Of a stretch of 64,000 nucleotides of DNA, positions 7,668 through 16,657 are shown piece by piece. This stretch comes from Dermacoccus abyssi (GTDB lineage Bacteria > Actinomycetota > Actinomycetes > Actinomycetales > Dermatophilaceae). A program made the position numbers and the translations under genes. The notes beneath the pieces were generated by a model. It had not been told where the DNA came from and did no database searches. It worked only from the letters and a program-made list of their open reading frames with translations. The first letter of the stretch is position 1. The number at the start of each line of letters is the position of its first letter. The stretch lies in the NCBI RefSeq assembly GCF_034541975.1, contig NZ_JAVYJM010000001.1. One strand, written 5' to 3'.

Positions 7668-8606
7668 TCACAAGGCCTCGAAGAAGTCCTCGTCGAGGCG
7701 GTAGAGGACGACAGTCTCGTCGGCCTGAACACCGACGCCGTAGGTGACGAGGAGTTCCGCGAGCTTGGGCCCGTCGATGAGTTCGATGCGCGCGTTGATG
7801 CGGTCGGCCTCTTCCTCTGCGCCGCGGGTGAAGCGCGACGTCGTGATGAACACGCCGCGGTCGCCCTGCTTGCCGAGCAGTGCGCCGGCGAATTCGTGGA
7901 TGCGGGGACGGTCGATGGGGCGGTCGACCGCGTACCGCTTCGCCTGCACGTAGATGCGGTCGAGCCCGAGCGGGTCCTGGCTGATGATGCCGTCGACACC
8001 GGCGTCGCCGGTGGCGCTCGTGCGCTCGACCGAGCCCGCGCGCCCGTAGCCCATTTTTTCGAGCAGCCGGATAACGAGATCCTCGAACCCGGTTGGGGAA
8101 AGTGCGAGCGCCTGCTTCAGGACGTCGCCTTCGACCGCGGCGCGGTTGGTACGTCGGGCTTGTTCGACGAGGTCGCTCGGTGTCGCCGCGGCGAGGTCGT
8201 CGGGGGCCTCGGAGCTTTCGGCCGTCTGCAGGGGTGCAGCGGACTTGGGGGAGGCTTCGCGGGTGCGCTCGCGGAACTCGACGTACGCCGGGTAGGCCTC
8301 GAGCGTTTTCATGTCGATGCGCTCCGGATGCGTGGTGAGCGCCTCTCGTCCGGAGTCGGTGATCGTCAGGTGCCCCCGCGAAGGGCGCTCAACCAGTCCA
8401 GCTTGTGACAGGTACGTCAACGTCCACGCGACGCGGTTGTCGATGGTGCGCTGGCGCCCGCTCGGCAACATCTGAGCGCGTTCCTCCGGCGTGAGCTCGT
8501 ACAGGTCGGACATCGCTTCCTTGACCTCGCGGCTGCGGTGGATCTGCCCGTCCGCGAGATGCGCCAAAGCCGGCCGCATGAGCGTTTGAAAATCCGGGAT
8601 GGTCAC
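7668..8606 (-). CDS. mrr: Mrr-family restriction endonuclease
   Basis: 312 residues with the full Mrr build: an N-terminal winged-helix Mrr_N domain (about 5-95, including REVKEAMSDLYELTPEER and LTYLSQAGLVERPSRG) and a C-terminal Mrr_cat domain (about 165-300) with SPTGFEDLVIRLLEKMGY, catalytic Asp in GDAGVDGII and the Gln-x-Lys in IYVQAKRY. Mrr enzymes cleave DNA carrying certain methylated bases. The ATG overlaps the hsdS stop (ATGA at 8603-8606), so it is cotranslated with the type I specificity subunit. A methyl-directed nuclease inside an hsd operon implies that its target differs from the local HsdM mark. Confidence 0.9.
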   Translation of the reverse strand: MTIPDFQTLMRPALAHLADGQIHRSREVKEAMSDLYELTPEERAQMLPSGRQRTIDNRVAWTLTYLSQAGLVERPSRGHLTITDSGREALTTHPERIDMKTLEAYPAYVEFRERTREASPKSAAPLQTAESSEAPDDLAAATPSDLVEQARRTNRAAVEGDVLKQALALSPTGFEDLVIRLLEKMGYGRAGSVERTSATGDAGVDGIISQDPLGLDRIYVQAKRYAVDRPIDRPRIHEFAGALLGKQGDRGVFITTSRFTRGAEEEADRINARIELIDGPKLAELLVTYGVGVQADETVVLYRLDEDFFEAL

Positions 8607-9916
8607 GACGCCACCTCCTCGATGAGGTCGGAGTCGGATGACGCGCCGGTCAGCCGGCCCGCGAAGGCAGCGGCCAGAACGGCGCGACGGAGGACGGTTG
8701 ATCGATGCTGCTGTGCCCTGATTGCAGTGCGTTGGCGATCCAGGTTGTCGAGCCGATCGGCGAGCTGGTCCGCGATCTGGTTTGAAGTGTTGGCCGGAGG
8801 GATGATGACGGGCATCTTGCGGATCATGCTGAGGCTGATCGACGCTAGATTTGTCGTCTGCTTGCCGTTACGGTCAGCCCATTTGCCGCCAAGGGCATTG
8901 GCCGTGTGTGACAGGAAGCGCGCGTCGATCAGGTTGTCGCGAATCCGTGCGCGGAAGACGTGGTTCTGGTGAATGCAGTCGTCGATCTGACCGTCCCAGA
9001 CCCAGCCGCGAGCCAACTTGTCGCGATCGCCGCCCTCATTGAGCAAGACGTCACCCGGCTGTAGCCGCAGCGCCTCCAACTTCTTCGGCGGCACGCGAAT
9101 GGTGGTCACCGAGTCGACGTTCAGGTGACCGCGTTGAACGTTCGCGACGCGAAGGTACGGGGCCGCGACGTAAGTCGGGTCGGCCTGCTTCTTGGAGTCT
9201 TTCGTGACTCCACCCACCACGTCTGCAATATCGCCGAGGCGAGCCCACGACCACCCGCGCGGAAGGTGTGGGAGTTCGCCGTCGGCTGTTCCTGCTCTCG
9301 ACAGCGTGTCCGGTGAGACCACCCGTTCTTCGCCTCCGCCTGAGACAGCGAACCGGATCACCCCCTCCTGGAGTGCAATGAGCCGCTGCTCCGCTTGGGC
9401 GAGGGAGGTGTCGGCGGCGTCGAGGTGGGCGAGGTGCTCCTCCACCATCTCCACGATCCGTCGTTGTTCGACGAGGCCGGGGAACGCAATCGCGAACTCT
9501 GACAGCGACTTTCCTGCCAGCCGCATCCGGCCGGTGGTACCCGTCATCTCGGCCTTGGCGCGGTCGCGGACACTTGGAGTGAGCGACCAAAAATAGAGAA
9601 ATCGTGGGTCAATCTCGGGGCTCGGTCGTACCACGAGGAACTCAGTGCTGCCACCCACCGCGTCAATCTGCTCTGGCAGGAGGGCGACTTTCCCGTTCTC
9701 CAGGCACGGTGTGATGCGCGCGAAAAGGAGGTCGTTGCCGCGGGCCCGGATGCCCCCACGCCTTCCTCGTTGCTCGTAGTAGGCAGGCTCACGCCTCCCG
9801 ACCTTGACTGCGTCCATGGGAACGAAGGGCGCGTCTTCGGAGAGCGCTGCATCCCGGGGCCCGACTGCGCAGACCTCACCGAGCGTCGCAATCCGCCAGC
9901 CATCGGGGACGTTCAC
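8603..9916 (-). CDS. hsdS: Type I restriction-modification specificity subunit
   Basis: 437 residues. Two target-recognition domains are visible: TRD1 starts at VPDGWRIATLGEVC and TRD2 at LPRGWSWARLGDIADVVGG. Each is followed by a conserved helical spacer (LVEQRRIVEMVEEHLAHLD; then LADRLDNLDRQRTAIRA). It sets the bipartite DNA sequence recognised by HsdM and HsdR. I start it at the GTG at 9916, since this overlaps the hsdR stop (GTGA) and follows AAGGAG by 8 bp; the frame is open further upstream but the added 73 residues are an Arg-rich shadow of hsdR. Confidence 0.93.
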   Translation of the reverse strand: MNVPDGWRIATLGEVCAVGPRDAALSEDAPFVPMDAVKVGRREPAYYEQRGRRGGIRARGNDLLFARITPCLENGKVALLPEQIDAVGGSTEFLVVRPSPEIDPRFLYFWSLTPSVRDRAKAEMTGTTGRMRLAGKSLSEFAIAFPGLVEQRRIVEMVEEHLAHLDAADTSLAQAEQRLIALQEGVIRFAVSGGGEERVVSPDTLSRAGTADGELPHLPRGWSWARLGDIADVVGGVTKDSKKQADPTYVAAPYLRVANVQRGHLNVDSVTTIRVPPKKLEALRLQPGDVLLNEGGDRDKLARGWVWDGQIDDCIHQNHVFRARIRDNLIDARFLSHTANALGGKWADRNGKQTTNLASISLSMIRKMPVIIPPANTSNQIADQLADRLDNLDRQRTAIRAQQHRSTVLRRAVLAAAFAGRLTGASSDSDLIEEVAS

Positions 9917-12672
9917 GCAGTCAACTCCTTGTTGAGGCTCTCCAACAGGTCGCCGGCGCCGTCGCCGAGGTCGCGCAGAGCGCCGTCGACACCACCGCGC
10001 TGGGTGAACGGTTCGGCCTCGAGCGCGTCCACCGTAATGCCGGCCGACGACACGACGAACTCGGTCATGCGATCCAACCACCAGCGCTGCGTGTCGGTGA
10101 AGTGCGTGCCCGCGTTCTCCTGCTGCAACAGCCATGCCTCGTAGCGTTCACGCACGACGTCCTCGAAGGGCACGAGCTCCGTGTCGAGCTCCATCGAATA
10201 GCGCAACAACGAGACGAGATCGGTTGCCCGAGCGTGATTGTTCGGGCGCACACGCTCGGCGTCCAACTGCTCGTACGCGGCCCACAGCTTCTCGGTCGTC
10301 CACTGATGCGGTGGCCGGGCGATGCGGCGCGCCAACTCGTCGAGCGCCTCGAAAGGGATGTGCCGGTCTCGCGACTCCTCGAGAAACTGCATCGCCGTGA
10401 TCTCGTCACGATGCTCGGCGAGGTACGCGCGCCACGACTCGACGAGCGCGCTCGGCCCCTCGTCGCGAGAGACGCCCTGCGCGCGCAGCAACTCGTCCCG
10501 CGTCACCTCGTCGATGACGCGGTCGTGCTGGCGGCGCAGCTCCATGATGCGGTTGCGCAGGTCAGGGTTGTCGGCGAGCGGCGCGATCGCATCGTCGAGC
10601 AATCGCTGCACCGCCTGGCGCGGGTCCGCAGCGCCGTCCGCGATTTCAGCCTGCACGTCCGGGTTCACGGCGTGCACCAGACCGCGCACGATCTGCGTGA
10701 CACTCATGTCGTCACCGGCAACGCCGTCGAGTTCCGCGCGCTCGTCGTCGGTGAGCTGACGCTCCAACGCGGCCAGGCGCGACGCCATCGTCGCCGTCTC
10801 GTCTTCGGTCAGCTCGTAGGCCGCTGCCTTCTTGAGCAGCCGCTCCAGGCTGATGCCCGGCTCACGGTTGAGCGGCGGCGCGACGAACTCGTGCTCGGTG
10901 ACCCCCACAGCGTCGATGAGCACGAAGTGAGTCTTGGCCTCGGCGTCCGGGGTGACGGCCATGAAGTCGGACCGCGAAATCGTGCGCGCACCACGGCCCT
11001 TCATCTGCTCGAAGTATTGCCCTGAGCCGACGTCGCGCATGAAGAAGACACATTCGAGCGGCTTCACATCCGTACCGGTGGCGATCATGTCGACCGTGAC
11101 GGCGACGCGCAGGTCTGGGCTCGTGCGGAACTTCTTCAAGTGCCCCTTCGGGTCCTTCGCGGCGTACGTGATCTTCGCGGCGAAGTCGTTGCCACGTCCG
11201 AACACCTCACGCACCGTCGTAACGATCTCCTCGGCGTGCGAGTCGTCCTTCGCGAAGATCAGCGTCTTCGGCACCTCGGTGCGTCCGGGGAAGATCTCCG
11301 TCTTGAGCCGGTCGCGGAACGTCTCGAGCACGAGGCGGATCTGTGACGTCGACGTCACCGCCCTGTCGAGCTGCTTCTTCGTGTACTCAAGCTCCTCGTC
11401 GAGAGTCTCCATGCGCTTCTCGCGGGTACGCCGGTCGACCATCGGCACGGTAGTACCGGCCTCGATGGTGCTGCCGTTCGCCGTCACCTTCGTCTCGATG
11501 CGGTAGATCTCGAAGTCGACGTTGACGCCGTCCGACACCGACTCCTCATACGTGTACTCGCTGACGAGGTTCTGACGGAAGAACGCGAACGTCTGCTTGC
11601 CGGGCGTGGCCGTGAGGCCGACGATGTGCGCGTCGAAGTACTCGAGCACCGCCCGCCACTGGCCGTAGATCGAACGGTGCGCCTCGTCGACGATGATGAG
11701 GTCGAACGTATCCGGCGGCATCGCCGGGTTGTAGCTGACCGACACCGGCTTCTCCGGCACGATGCTGTCGAGCATCGCATCGTCACCCTCGGGTACAGGC
11801 TCCCCCTTGAGTGTCTTGAACACGCGTTGAATCGTGGAGATGACGACGTTCGACGACTCCGCGGGCGAGCTGCTGCTCAGCTTGTCGACCGGGTACAGCT
11901 CAGTGAAGCGGCGGCCGTCGTCGGGGGTTCGGTAGTTGGCGAACTCGGCGCCGGTCTGGTCGGCCAGGTTGTTGCGGTCGACGAGGAACAGGACACGCTT
12001 GAACCCGCCGAACTTGAGGAGGCGGTAACTCGCCGTGACGGCGGTGTACGTCTTGCCCGCGCCCGTGGCCATCTGCACGAGTGAGCGGTCGAACCGCTGC
12101 TCTGCCAGGCTGCGCTCGATGCCCTTGATCGCAGTGACTTGCGCTGGACGCAGCGCCCGCTCGTCGAGCGGCGGCATTTGTGTGACGGAAGCCCGCCACG
12201 TCGGAGCGTCCGGGTGCTTTTCAGCGCGCTCGATAATCGCGGCCAGCGCTGCGGGCGTCGGGAAGTTGAAAATCTCGCGGGCGCGTGGGTTCGGGTCGTA
12301 ACCGTTCGTGAAGTGCGTCTCCGAACCGGATGCTTCGAAGATGAAGGGCAACTTACCGGCCGTCATCGTGGCGCGCATCTTCTGCGCGTCGGTGAGGCCT
12401 TCGGCGTACATCGTCGACTGCCATTCCACGCCTGAGAGCGTCTTACCCATCGGCTTCGCCTCGACGACACCGACGACGCCCTTGTCGAGATAGAGGAGAT
12501 AGTCGGCGCGACCGTGCCCGGATCTCATCGTCACCTCACGGACAGCGACCCCGCGCCCGGCGCCGAGCGCCTGGTTCTTGAGGTCCTGAACGATCCACCC
12601 CGCCTGCGTCAGCTGGTCGTCGATGCGCTTGCGGGCGCGCTGCTCAGCTTGAAGGCGCTCCTCGTCGGTCAT
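9913..12672 (-). CDS. hsdR: Type I restriction endonuclease, motor/nuclease subunit
   Basis: 919 residues, full length. An N-terminal HsdR nuclease domain contains ADYLLYLDKG and VVEAKPMG (the Asp...Glu-x-Lys nuclease core). The SF2 translocase follows: Walker A MATGAGKTYTA, DEAH box IIVDEAHRSIYGQW, motif III GLTATP, then helicase C with VTVDMIATGTDVKPLE and QMKGRGART. An EcoEI_R_C-type C-terminal domain ends the protein. The ATG at 12672 is preferred over the ORF extension to 12723 because MTDEERLQAEQRARKRIDDQL is the typical beginning. It is the first gene of the minus-strand restriction cluster; no copy of the AlbA_2 operator is visible in the 145 bp before it. Confidence 0.95.
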   Translation of the reverse strand: MTDEERLQAEQRARKRIDDQLTQAGWIVQDLKNQALGAGRGVAVREVTMRSGHGRADYLLYLDKGVVGVVEAKPMGKTLSGVEWQSTMYAEGLTDAQKMRATMTAGKLPFIFEASGSETHFTNGYDPNPRAREIFNFPTPAALAAIIERAEKHPDAPTWRASVTQMPPLDERALRPAQVTAIKGIERSLAEQRFDRSLVQMATGAGKTYTAVTASYRLLKFGGFKRVLFLVDRNNLADQTGAEFANYRTPDDGRRFTELYPVDKLSSSSPAESSNVVISTIQRVFKTLKGEPVPEGDDAMLDSIVPEKPVSVSYNPAMPPDTFDLIIVDEAHRSIYGQWRAVLEYFDAHIVGLTATPGKQTFAFFRQNLVSEYTYEESVSDGVNVDFEIYRIETKVTANGSTIEAGTTVPMVDRRTREKRMETLDEELEYTKKQLDRAVTSTSQIRLVLETFRDRLKTEIFPGRTEVPKTLIFAKDDSHAEEIVTTVREVFGRGNDFAAKITYAAKDPKGHLKKFRTSPDLRVAVTVDMIATGTDVKPLECVFFMRDVGSGQYFEQMKGRGARTISRSDFMAVTPDAEAKTHFVLIDAVGVTEHEFVAPPLNREPGISLERLLKKAAAYELTEDETATMASRLAALERQLTDDERAELDGVAGDDMSVTQIVRGLVHAVNPDVQAEIADGAADPRQAVQRLLDDAIAPLADNPDLRNRIMELRRQHDRVIDEVTRDELLRAQGVSRDEGPSALVESWRAYLAEHRDEITAMQFLEESRDRHIPFEALDELARRIARPPHQWTTEKLWAAYEQLDAERVRPNNHARATDLVSLLRYSMELDTELVPFEDVVRERYEAWLLQQENAGTHFTDTQRWWLDRMTEFVVSSAGITVDALEAEPFTQRGGVDGALRDLGDGAGDLLESLNKELTA

Positions 12673-12817
12673 GTGGGTCAGGTTAGCTGCGAAACTAGCC
12701 CGATCGCGGGCCTTGGGCCTCACCGTTGGCGTTCTTCATGTCGCAAACTTGGTAACGAATCCCCTCGAACGACACGGAGTTTGCTCGGTACATCCGAGGA
12801 GTTTCTGCGGCTGCTCG

Positions 12818-14398
12818 TCACCAAGGGTGCTCGGCGAAGTCCTTGAGGAAGATGCCGTACTGGTCGACGCCGTTCTCGCCCATGACGATCGGGTCGTAGA
12901 CGCGGGCGGCGCCGTCGACGAGGTCGAGCGGCGCGTGCCAGCCCTCCTCGGCGATGCGCAGCTTCTCGTGGTGCGGGCGTTCGTCGGTGATCCAGCCCGT
13001 GTCGACCGCGGTCATGAGGATCTTGTCGGTCGTGAACATCTCGCCCGCCGACGTGCGCGTCATCATGTTGAGCGCCGCCTTCGCCATGTTCGTGTGCGGG
13101 TGTCCGGGCCCCTTGTAGCGGCGCGAGAACTGTCCCTCCATCGCCGAGACGTTGACGACGTACGCCCGCCGCGCGCCGTTCTTCACCGCCTGACGCATCG
13201 ACGGCCGCAGCCGGCTCACGAGCAGGAAGGGCGCCGTCGAGTTGCACAGCTGCACCTCGAGAAGCTCGAGCGGGTCGACCTCCTCGACCTTCTGCTTCCA
13301 GCTGTTGACGCGTTGCGTGTCCGGCAACAACCCGCCCGCGTCGACGGCCGTACCCGCCTGGTACGCATCGAGACTCGCGTGCCCGGCCGACAGGGCGAGC
13401 GACGTCATCGCCGCCGCCGACTGCGCCTCAAGCTCGGACGCCCGGGCTCCCGCCTCGTCATGGTTCTCGTCGTCCGCCGCGTGCGTGTGCTTGTGCGCCG
13501 CGAGCGTGCCCGCGAGGTTGGCCGGGTGCGCGTCGCTGATGCGATCGAACTGCACGATCTGCGGCAAGGCGATGTCGCGCGGCAGCGGCAGCTCCTCACC
13601 CGCGACGAGGGTCGAGTACGCGCCGGGCGTGCGCCGCACCGTCTGCGCCGCGTTGTTGATGAGAATGTCGAGCGGCCCCGCCTCGGCCACCTCGTCGGCC
13701 AGGGCGATGACCTGCGTCGGGTCGCGCAGGTCGATGCCGACGATCTTGAGCCGGTCGATCCACTCCGGCGAGTCGGCGAGCTCCGCGAACCGGCGGGCCG
13801 CGTCACGCGGGAAGCGCGTCGTGATCGTCAGGTGCGCGCCGTCACGCAACAGCATGAGTGCGATGTACATGCCGATCTTCGCGCGCCCGCCCGTCAGCAG
13901 CGCGCGCTTGCCCGTGAGGTCGACGCGCTGGTGACGCTCGGCGTGGCTCATCGCCGCGCACTTCGGGCAGAGCCAGTGGTAGAACGCGTCGACGGTCGTG
14001 TACTTCTCGTGGCAGATGTAGCAACCGCGCGGCGTGTGCAGTTCGCCTGCGATGTCGCCGACCGTGCTCGACGTCAGGGGGATGCCCTTCGTCTCGTCGT
14101 CGATCCGAAGCGGCGAACCGGTAGCCGTGGACTCGAGCACCTTCGTGTCGTGGGCGCGCAAGGGCCCGAGCTCGGCCTCGCGCGCCTCGTTGCGCCGCGC
14201 CTTGCGTACCCGCTTGTACATCGTGCCGGTGGCGCGCTTGACCCGCTGGATGTCGGGGTGGCCCGCCGGCAGTTCGTGCAGCATGCCGAGGACGCGCAAC
14301 GTCGTCGCCATCTCGTCGGCGTCGATCGCGGTCTCGGCGAACAGCTGCTCCTGCTCGGGCGTCAGCGCCTCTTCGTGCACGTGCTCAGGGGCTGCCAT
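12818..14398 (-). CDS. SDR-family protein with internal zinc-ribbon-like Cys motif
   Basis: About 526 residues. The N-terminal 120 residues are charged and helical, then a CX2C-X14-CX2C motif (C126, C129, C144, C147; CYICHEKY ... LCPKC) suggests a bound zinc. A Rossmann domain follows with TGGRAKIGMYIA (TGxxxGIG-like) near 169 and ILINNAAQT (NNAG motif). The catalytic Ser is plausible in VVNVSAMEG, but the expected YxxxK is TNMAK (Tyr replaced by Thr), so activity as a classical dehydrogenase is doubtful. I used the ATG at 14398; the frame is open to 14512, but that extension runs through an intergenic repeat. The role is unknown. Confidence 0.8.
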   Translation of the reverse strand: MAAPEHVHEEALTPEQEQLFAETAIDADEMATTLRVLGMLHELPAGHPDIQRVKRATGTMYKRVRKARRNEAREAELGPLRAHDTKVLESTATGSPLRIDDETKGIPLTSSTVGDIAGELHTPRGCYICHEKYTTVDAFYHWLCPKCAAMSHAERHQRVDLTGKRALLTGGRAKIGMYIALMLLRDGAHLTITTRFPRDAARRFAELADSPEWIDRLKIVGIDLRDPTQVIALADEVAEAGPLDILINNAAQTVRRTPGAYSTLVAGEELPLPRDIALPQIVQFDRISDAHPANLAGTLAAHKHTHAADDENHDEAGARASELEAQSAAAMTSLALSAGHASLDAYQAGTAVDAGGLLPDTQRVNSWKQKVEEVDPLELLEVQLCNSTAPFLLVSRLRPSMRQAVKNGARRAYVVNVSAMEGQFSRRYKGPGHPHTNMAKAALNMMTRTSAGEMFTTDKILMTAVDTGWITDERPHHEKLRIAEEGWHAPLDLVDGAARVYDPIVMGENGVDQYGIFLKDFAEHPW

Positions 14399-14458
14399 GT
14401 CGTCCGAATCCACCCGGCAAGTGTAGGCGGGGTGGTGAGGGGCCACCCCAGCGGTGGA

Positions 14459-14545
14459 CCCAGCCGGTGACGTTCGTTGCGGTTGGCTACGTTGCACCGT
14501 CACCAACCGCAAGAAACGTGGCCAACGTCGAGGTTGGCTACGTTT
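14459..14545. repeat. Two-hairpin intergenic repeat, copy 1
   Basis: It begins CCCAGCCGGTGACG and has a first hairpin with arms TTGCGGTTGG (14477-14486) and CCAACCGCAA (14503-14512), and a second with arms AAACGTGGCCAAC (14514-14526) and GTTGGCTACGTTT (14533-14545) pairing over 13 positions with one G-T wobble. The last arm overlaps the final codons of the response regulator gene. A second copy with the same plan is at 17755-17841. Confidence 0.75.
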
Positions 14546-15287
14546 CGGACAGCTCGAGCACCCGGATGGCCAACTGGACGCGGTTCGTCACGCCGAGCTT
14601 GTCGAACAGTCGGCTCGTGTGGGTCTTGATCGTCGGCATGCTGAGGTACAGCTGCTGAGCGATCTCGGCGTTCGTCAGGCCTTGAGCGATGAGCTGGGCC
14701 ACCTCCCACTCACGCTCCGTGACGCCGGACGGCGCGGGGGCGGGTGATGGCTTCGCTGACGGCGCGCCGGGGGCTGAATCCCCGACCGAACCGCCGCCGA
14801 GTCCGATGCCGTCGGTTGACTCAGCACCCGCACCTGCAGGCTTGTCCGCAGCCAAGCGCACGAGCCGTGCCAGCACCGACGGCGAGAACCGTGCACCGCC
14901 GCGGGCTGCGTCGAGCACGGCTTCGACGACGGCCTCCGGGGGAGAGTCCTTGAGCAGGAACGACACCGCCCCGCCGCGCAGCGCGTCGAGCAGGTAGTCG
15001 TCGGTGTCGAACGCGGTGAGGACGACGACGCGCGCCCGTGCCCCTTCGTCGGCGAGCGCCCGGGTGGCGTCGAGCCCGTTCATGCGCGGCATGCGGACGT
15101 CCATGAGGACGACGTCCGGGTCGAGTTCACGCGTGAGCGTGACGGCTTCGGCACCGTCGGCGGCTTCGCCCACGACCTCGATGCCGCGAGCACCGTCGAT
15201 CATGAGCCGCAGCCCGGCGCGCATGAGGTTCTCGTCGTCGGCGACGAGCACGCGAACGCGGGCGTCGGGGTCGGTCAGCTGCGCCAC
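14538..15287 (-). CDS. LuxR/NarL-family response regulator
   Basis: 249 residues. The receiver domain (about 10-130) has the acidic pocket VADDEN and phospho-acceptor D63 in VVLMDVRMPRMNG. A Gly/Ala/Pro/Ser-rich linker of about 45 residues leads to a GerE/LuxR HTH (EREWEVAQLIAQGLTNAEIAQQLYLSMPTIKTHTSRLFDKLG). The start is GTG at 15287 and overlaps the kinase stop by 13 bp, so the pair is translationally coupled. Target genes are unknown; the CPBP protease gene starts 144 bp beyond the kinase start, divergently. Confidence 0.93.
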   Translation of the reverse strand: MAQLTDPDARVRVLVADDENLMRAGLRLMIDGARGIEVVGEAADGAEAVTLTRELDPDVVLMDVRMPRMNGLDATRALADEGARARVVVLTAFDTDDYLLDALRGGAVSFLLKDSPPEAVVEAVLDAARGGARFSPSVLARLVRLAADKPAGAGAESTDGIGLGGGSVGDSAPGAPSAKPSPAPAPSGVTEREWEVAQLIAQGLTNAEIAQQLYLSMPTIKTHTSRLFDKLGVTNRVQLAIRVLELSET

Positions 15288-16513
15288 GGAATGCGCACCT
15301 CCACAGTGAAGTAGCCGGGTGTCTCGCGTCGGTTCATCGTGCCACCGATCAGACGCACCCGCTCGCCCACCCCGACGAGTCCGAGACCGGTGCTCAGGGC
15401 CTCCGACGACGCGGCCGTGGGGTTGGTGCTCACGACGACCAGCGTGTCCTCGTCGCGTCGGAACGTGAGTGCGAGCGGAGCGTCGGGAGCGTGCTTGCCC
15501 GCGTTGACGATGAGTTCACTGACGATGCGGTGCGCTGCCGCGCCGTTGGTACCGGTCAGCGTCCCGAGGTCGGTCTCCTCCAGGCCCGCGAAGCTGACGG
15601 TGACGAGGCGGCCCTGCGCACGAGCGTCCTCGACGAGCGTGAGGACATCACGCGCCGACGGGAGGGGCCGCGCATCGGGTGTGGCGCTGCGCAACGCGGA
15701 GAGCACCTCGCGCAGTTCGGCGTTCGCGGTTCCCGCAGCGTCGCGCAGGGTGCGGGCGGTGGCGCGCATCTGCTCCGGCGAGAGGTCCTCACGGTAGGCG
15801 AGCGCGCCGGCGTGCATCGCGATGAGGGAGAGGTGGTGCGAAAGGCTGTCGTGCATGTCGCGCGCGATGGCGGTGCGTTCCTCCGAACGGGCACGCTCCG
15901 CGTCGATCTGCTTCGAGCGGGCCAGGGCAGCGTGTTCGCGTTCGATGGCCGCACGCTCGCGCTGGGCGGCGATGGCCTGCGCCTGCCACGACGCGAGCAA
16001 CTCCACCCGCTCGGCCCGCGAACGGCCCCAGGCGAGGAAGGCGTAGCCGATCGGCACCATGATGAGCGACCACAGGAGGGTCGACCAGTCGAGGGACAGC
16101 CGCTGCTCGGTCAGTGCCGTCTGGACAAGACCCGTCGCGACGAGAAGAGCGAGCACCGCGACGTCGTCCCGGCGACGGCGCAACCCACCGAGTCGGACGA
16201 CGGCGACCAGCGCTGCGGGTGTCGCGAAAGCGCTGACGGCGGAGGCGAGCAGGAGCAGGTAGTTCCACCGCCCCGCGCGAGACATCGGGCCCACAGCGAT
16301 CACCGCGACGAAGCCGACGAGGAAATCCCAGAGGAGCAGCCCGTTCTCGTAGGAGGAAAGACCGTCCTCCTCGAGCGTTTCGATCTGGATGCCGAAGATC
16401 ACGACGCCGAGGACGAAACAGGCCGCGCTCACCGCGAACGGACGCCAGCGCCGCCGGCCGGCGAGGCGTTCGTTGTTCGAGGTGGCCAGCGACGTGCCGG
16501 CGGAAGGTGGCAT
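15275..16513 (-). CDS. Two-component sensor histidine kinase (HisKA_3 type)
   Basis: 412 residues using the ATG at 16513; the ORF extension to 16990 is a shadow of the CPBP gene. Four or five transmembrane segments lie in residues 25-165, without a large extracytoplasmic sensor. The dimerisation/phospho-acceptor motif is RDMHDSLSHHLSLIAMHAGAL with H221. The ATPase domain has SELIVNAGKHAP (N box) and a G box GLGLVGVGERVRLIGG. This matches the DesK/NarL-type kinases that partner LuxR-type regulators. The signal is unknown; the membrane-only sensor suggests an envelope cue. Confidence 0.92.
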   Translation of the reverse strand: MPPSAGTSLATSNNERLAGRRRWRPFAVSAACFVLGVVIFGIQIETLEEDGLSSYENGLLLWDFLVGFVAVIAVGPMSRAGRWNYLLLLASAVSAFATPAALVAVVRLGGLRRRRDDVAVLALLVATGLVQTALTEQRLSLDWSTLLWSLIMVPIGYAFLAWGRSRAERVELLASWQAQAIAAQRERAAIEREHAALARSKQIDAERARSEERTAIARDMHDSLSHHLSLIAMHAGALAYREDLSPEQMRATARTLRDAAGTANAELREVLSALRSATPDARPLPSARDVLTLVEDARAQGRLVTVSFAGLEETDLGTLTGTNGAAAHRIVSELIVNAGKHAPDAPLALTFRRDEDTLVVVSTNPTAASSEALSTGLGLVGVGERVRLIGGTMNRRETPGYFTVEVRIPWRS

Positions 16514-16657
16514 ACCGCCATCGTAGGAACGCGCGAAGGGATGACGGTATCGGCCGAAGGTCGCTCCCTGGCGCGGTACGTCAGCCGAAAGAATGAACCT
16601 CGACGACCATGCCCTGGGCCGATGTGCCGGGCATGCTCGAACGACGAGGGTTGAGGC

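Noticed and set aside
12671..14470. 599-codon plus-strand open frame opposite the SDR gene
   Set aside because: Arg-rich shadow of the minus-strand SDR protein, which has recognisable motifs.
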